A stretch of DNA of 64,000 nucleotides from Proteiniborus sp. MB09-C3 (GTDB lineage Bacteria; Bacillota; Clostridia; Tissierellales; Proteiniboraceae). The stretch is taken from contig NZ_CP127161.1 in the NCBI RefSeq assembly GCF_030263895.1, positions 3,472,001 to 3,536,000 of the forward strand, in the 5' to 3' direction. The notes below the pieces were generated by a model, which was not told where the DNA came from, searched no databases, and saw nothing but the letters and a program-made list of their open reading frames with translations. Positions 61,950 to 64,000 of the stretch are shown here, in pieces; within the stretch, counting starts at the first letter, position 1, and each line of letters opens with the position of its first letter. The translations under genes were made by a program, and so were the position numbers.

Positions 61950-64000
61950 TTTTCTCATCCTCTTTAACTAGTGCATAGCTTAAAACTTCATCCATAGTCT
62001 TTACAAATACAAACTCCATTTTTCTCCTTACCTTATCTGGAATCTCCTCTGCATCTTTTTTGTTATCCACTGGAAGAAGGACCTTTGTTATGCCTGCTCT
62101 ATTAGCTGCTAATACTTTTTCCTTAACTCCACCAATAGGAAGGACTCTTCCTCTTAGTGTAATCTCTCCAGTCATGGCTACATTTCTATTTATTGGCACA
62201 TTTGAAAGTGCAGAAATAACTGCTGTAGATATAGTAATACCTGCTGAAGGCCCATCCTTTGGTATGGCTCCCTCTGGCACATGTATGTGAATATCCCTAT
62301 CCTTATAGAAATTATCATCTATTTTAAGTTCAGCTGCCTTTGACCTTATATAGCTGATTCCAGCCATAGCTGACTCCTTCATCACATCTCCCAGTTGTCC
62401 AGTAAGCTGTAGTTTACCAGTTCCAGGCATAGGCGTAACCTCTATTGACAGAGTTTCTCCACCTACTGCAGTCCAAGCTAAACCAGTAGCTATACCAACT
62501 TGATTTTCCTCCCCAACCTTTTCGTATCTAAATCTTGGAACTCCTAGATATTTTTCTAAGTTTCCACTATTTATTCTAACTGTCTTCACATTGTCTTCTA
62601 CAATCTTTTTAGCAGCCTTTCTGCATAGGTTTGCTATGTTCCTTTCAAGATTTCTTACTCCAGATTCTCTAGTATAGTTATTTATTATATCTCTTATAGT
62701 ATTTTCAGATATGTGGACATTTTCTTCTTTTAATCCATGCTCCTTCATCTGTTTAGGTAATAAATATCTAATAGCAATTTGAAGCTTCTCCTCCTCTGTA
62801 TAACCTGAAATCCTAATGACTTCCATTCTGTCGAGAAGTGGCCCTGGTATTGAAGCCGTAGTATTTGCTGTAGTTATAAACATTACCTTTGAAAGATCAA
62901 AGGGTGCTTCAAGAAAATGATCCGTAAATGTATTATTTTGTTCTGGATCTAGTACCTCCAATAATGCTGAAGCTGGATCTCCTCTAAAGTCACTGTTTAA
63001 TTTATCTATTTCATCAAAGAGAAACACGGGATTTTTAGAGTTAACCTTCTTTATAGATGATATTATCCTTCCTGGAATAGCACCTACATAAGTCCTTCTA
63101 TGTCCTCTTATTTCCGCTTCGTCTCTCACTCCACCTAAAGACATTCTTACAAACTTCCTATTAAGTGATTTCGCTACTGATTTAGCAATCGATGTTTTAC
63201 CTACTCCAGGTGGCCCTACCAAACATAGAATAGGTCCTTTAATTCCCTTTGCCAGCCTTCTGACAGCTAAATATTCTAGTATTCTTTCCTTTACATCTTC
63301 AAGTCCATAATGATCTGCATCTAGTATTTCCCTTGATTTTTTAATATCTATTCTATCCTTGGTTTCTTTGCCCCAAGGCAGCTCTACAATCCAATCAAGA
63401 TAAGTCCTGATAACACCAGATTCAGCAGATGAAGGAGACATTTTAAAAAGTCTGTCTACTTCCTTAAAGGCCTTTTCCTTAACTTCCTCAGGCATTTTTA
63501 GGCTATCTATTTTTTCCCTATAATTTTCTACTTCTTCTAAAAGCTCATCATCTTCTCCAAGCTCATATTGTATAGCCTTTAATTGTTCTCTTAAATAGTA
63601 TTCCTTCTGCACCTTACTTATCTGTTTCTTAACTCTTTGGCTTATCTTTTCCTCTAGCTTTAGTATCTCTATTTCTTCCTTTAAAATAATTTGAAGTATC
63701 TCTAAACGCTTATATGGATGAAAAGCTTCTAAAATTTTCTGTTTGTTTTCAAGTGTTAAAAACATATAAGAAGCTATAACATCTGCTAGCCTACCTGGTT
63801 CCTCTATTTTTGATACATTTACAAGAGCTTCAGCAGTTATCCTGTTGCCTATGCTTATATATTCTTCAAATGAATCAATTACCATTCTCATAAGAGCCTC
63901 TACCTTTTTGTCCTTAGTAATTTCTTCATCAAATATAAGCTCTTCTATTTCTACTTCGAAATATGGTTCTTCTTTTATAACTTCAGTTACTCTTGCCCTA
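61939..64000 (-). CDS. lon: ATP-dependent protease Lon (5' end outside the window)
   Basis: The frame stays open to the right edge ([20 protein letters not shown] upstream of the first internal ATG), so the gene starts beyond 64000. About 687 residues are present of about 780. Walker A is GPPGVGKTS, Walker B in [11 protein letters not shown], and the Ser-Lys dyad lies in KDGPSAG and GVKEKVLAA. Lon degrades damaged and regulatory proteins in the cytoplasm. It is followed by engB with overlap. Confidence 0.96.
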   Translation of the reverse strand, partial: RARVTEVIKEEPYFEVEIEELIFDEEITKDKKVEALMRMVIDSFEEYISIGNRITAEALVNVSKIEEPGRLADVIASYMFLTLENKQKILEAFHPYKRLEILQIILKEEIEILKLEEKISQRVKKQISKVQKEYYLREQLKAIQYELGEDDELLEEVENYREKIDSLKMPEEVKEKAFKEVDRLFKMSPSSAESGVIRTYLDWIVELPWGKETKDRIDIKKSREILDADHYGLEDVKERILEYLAVRRLAKGIKGPILCLVGPPGVGKTSIAKSVAKSLNRKFVRMSLGGVRDEAEIRGHRRTYVGAIPGRIISSIKKVNSKNPVFLFDEIDKLNSDFRGDPASALLEVLDPEQNNTFTDHFLEAPFDLSKVMFITTANTTASIPGPLLDRMEVIRISGYTEEEKLQIAIRYLLPKQMKEHGLKEENVHISENTIRDIINNYTRESGVRNLERNIANLCRKAAKKIVEDNVKTVRINSGNLEKYLGVPRFRYEKVGEENQVGIATGLAWTAVGGETLSIEVTPMPGTGKLQLTGQLGDVMKESAMAGISYIRSKAAELKIDDNFYKDRDIHIHVPEGAIPKDGPSAGITISTAVISALSNVPINRNVAMTGEITLRGRVLPIGGVKEKVLAANRAGITKVLLPVDNKKDAEEIPDKVRRKMEFVFVKTMDEVLSYALVKEDEKNEN

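Noticed and set aside
1-64000. Prophage or integrative element
   Set aside because: No integrase, phage structural, conjugation genes or tRNA attachment sites were seen.

Overview
The window looks like a chromosomal segment of a low-GC, Gram-positive anaerobe of the class Clostridia. The base composition is strongly AT-rich and SD sites of the AGGAGG type precede nearly every gene. There are an anaerobic ribonucleotide reductase, a rubredoxin, the oxygen-independent (Cbi) cobalamin route, an SLH-domain protein, an LTA-synthase-like enzyme and a lysine T-box. Almost everything is read on the minus strand. The plus-strand exceptions are an ArsR-type pair (46164-47096), rubredoxin (56220-56381) and a broken XRE/TPR regulator (60374-61289).

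Region 1 (1-4900): the 5' end of nrdD behind two NrdR-like boxes, then a FecBCD/BtuFCD-type ABC importer followed by a methyltransferase. A folded leader RNA and several palindromes precede the importer.

Region 2 (4909-33351): about 28 kb of corrinoid genes in one direction, under two cobalamin riboswitches. A consensus promoter and riboswitch 2 (33136-33298) lead cbiP, cbiB, the Thr-P decarboxylase, a BtuFCD-type importer, cobU, cobS, cbiA, then cbiC-D-E-T-F-G-H-J. Riboswitch 1 (17204-17364) lies directly after cbiJ and leads cbiK, a second metal/corrinoid importer, an ABC-2-type pump, and ChlI/ChlD/CobN-type chelatase subunits. The cluster has oddities. CbiP lacks its whole glutamine-amidotransferase domain. 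Only a 26-codon P-loop stub of the adenosyltransferase cobO remains. cbiL is absent. Two unrelated cobalt-chelatase types sit in one operon. Repeat elements flank cobU and separate riboswitch 2 from cbiP.

Region 3 (33400-52900): accessory and surface genes. These include a LapA-like protein, an ABC-ATPase remnant, an ECF sigma/anti-sigma pair, a tandemly duplicated HEXXH lipoprotein unit whose second copy is replaced by an AlbA/ATPase regulator, an LTA-synthase-like enzyme, a YcdB/SLH protein, an M29-like peptidase, a membrane MutS-like ATPase, a one-protein HTH-TM-C39 peptidase fusion, a CPBP protease and an acyltransferase.

Region 4 (52900-64000): a soluble chemoreceptor fused to an oligopeptide-binding domain, an RsbW-like kinase and rubredoxin. 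Next comes a gene of the KamB/NpmA family (16S rRNA m1A1408 methyltransferases, aminoglycoside resistance), whose SD site is buried in a long hairpin behind a consensus promoter and a possible 14-codon leader peptide. Then lysS with its T-box, a degraded regulator, engB and lon (5' end outside the window).

The most novel items are the attenuator-like leader of the KamB/NpmA homologue, the amidotransferase-less CbiP with the cobO stub, and the two sensor fusions (MCP-SBP and HTH-TM-C39). All assignments come from reading the sequence; no database search was run.
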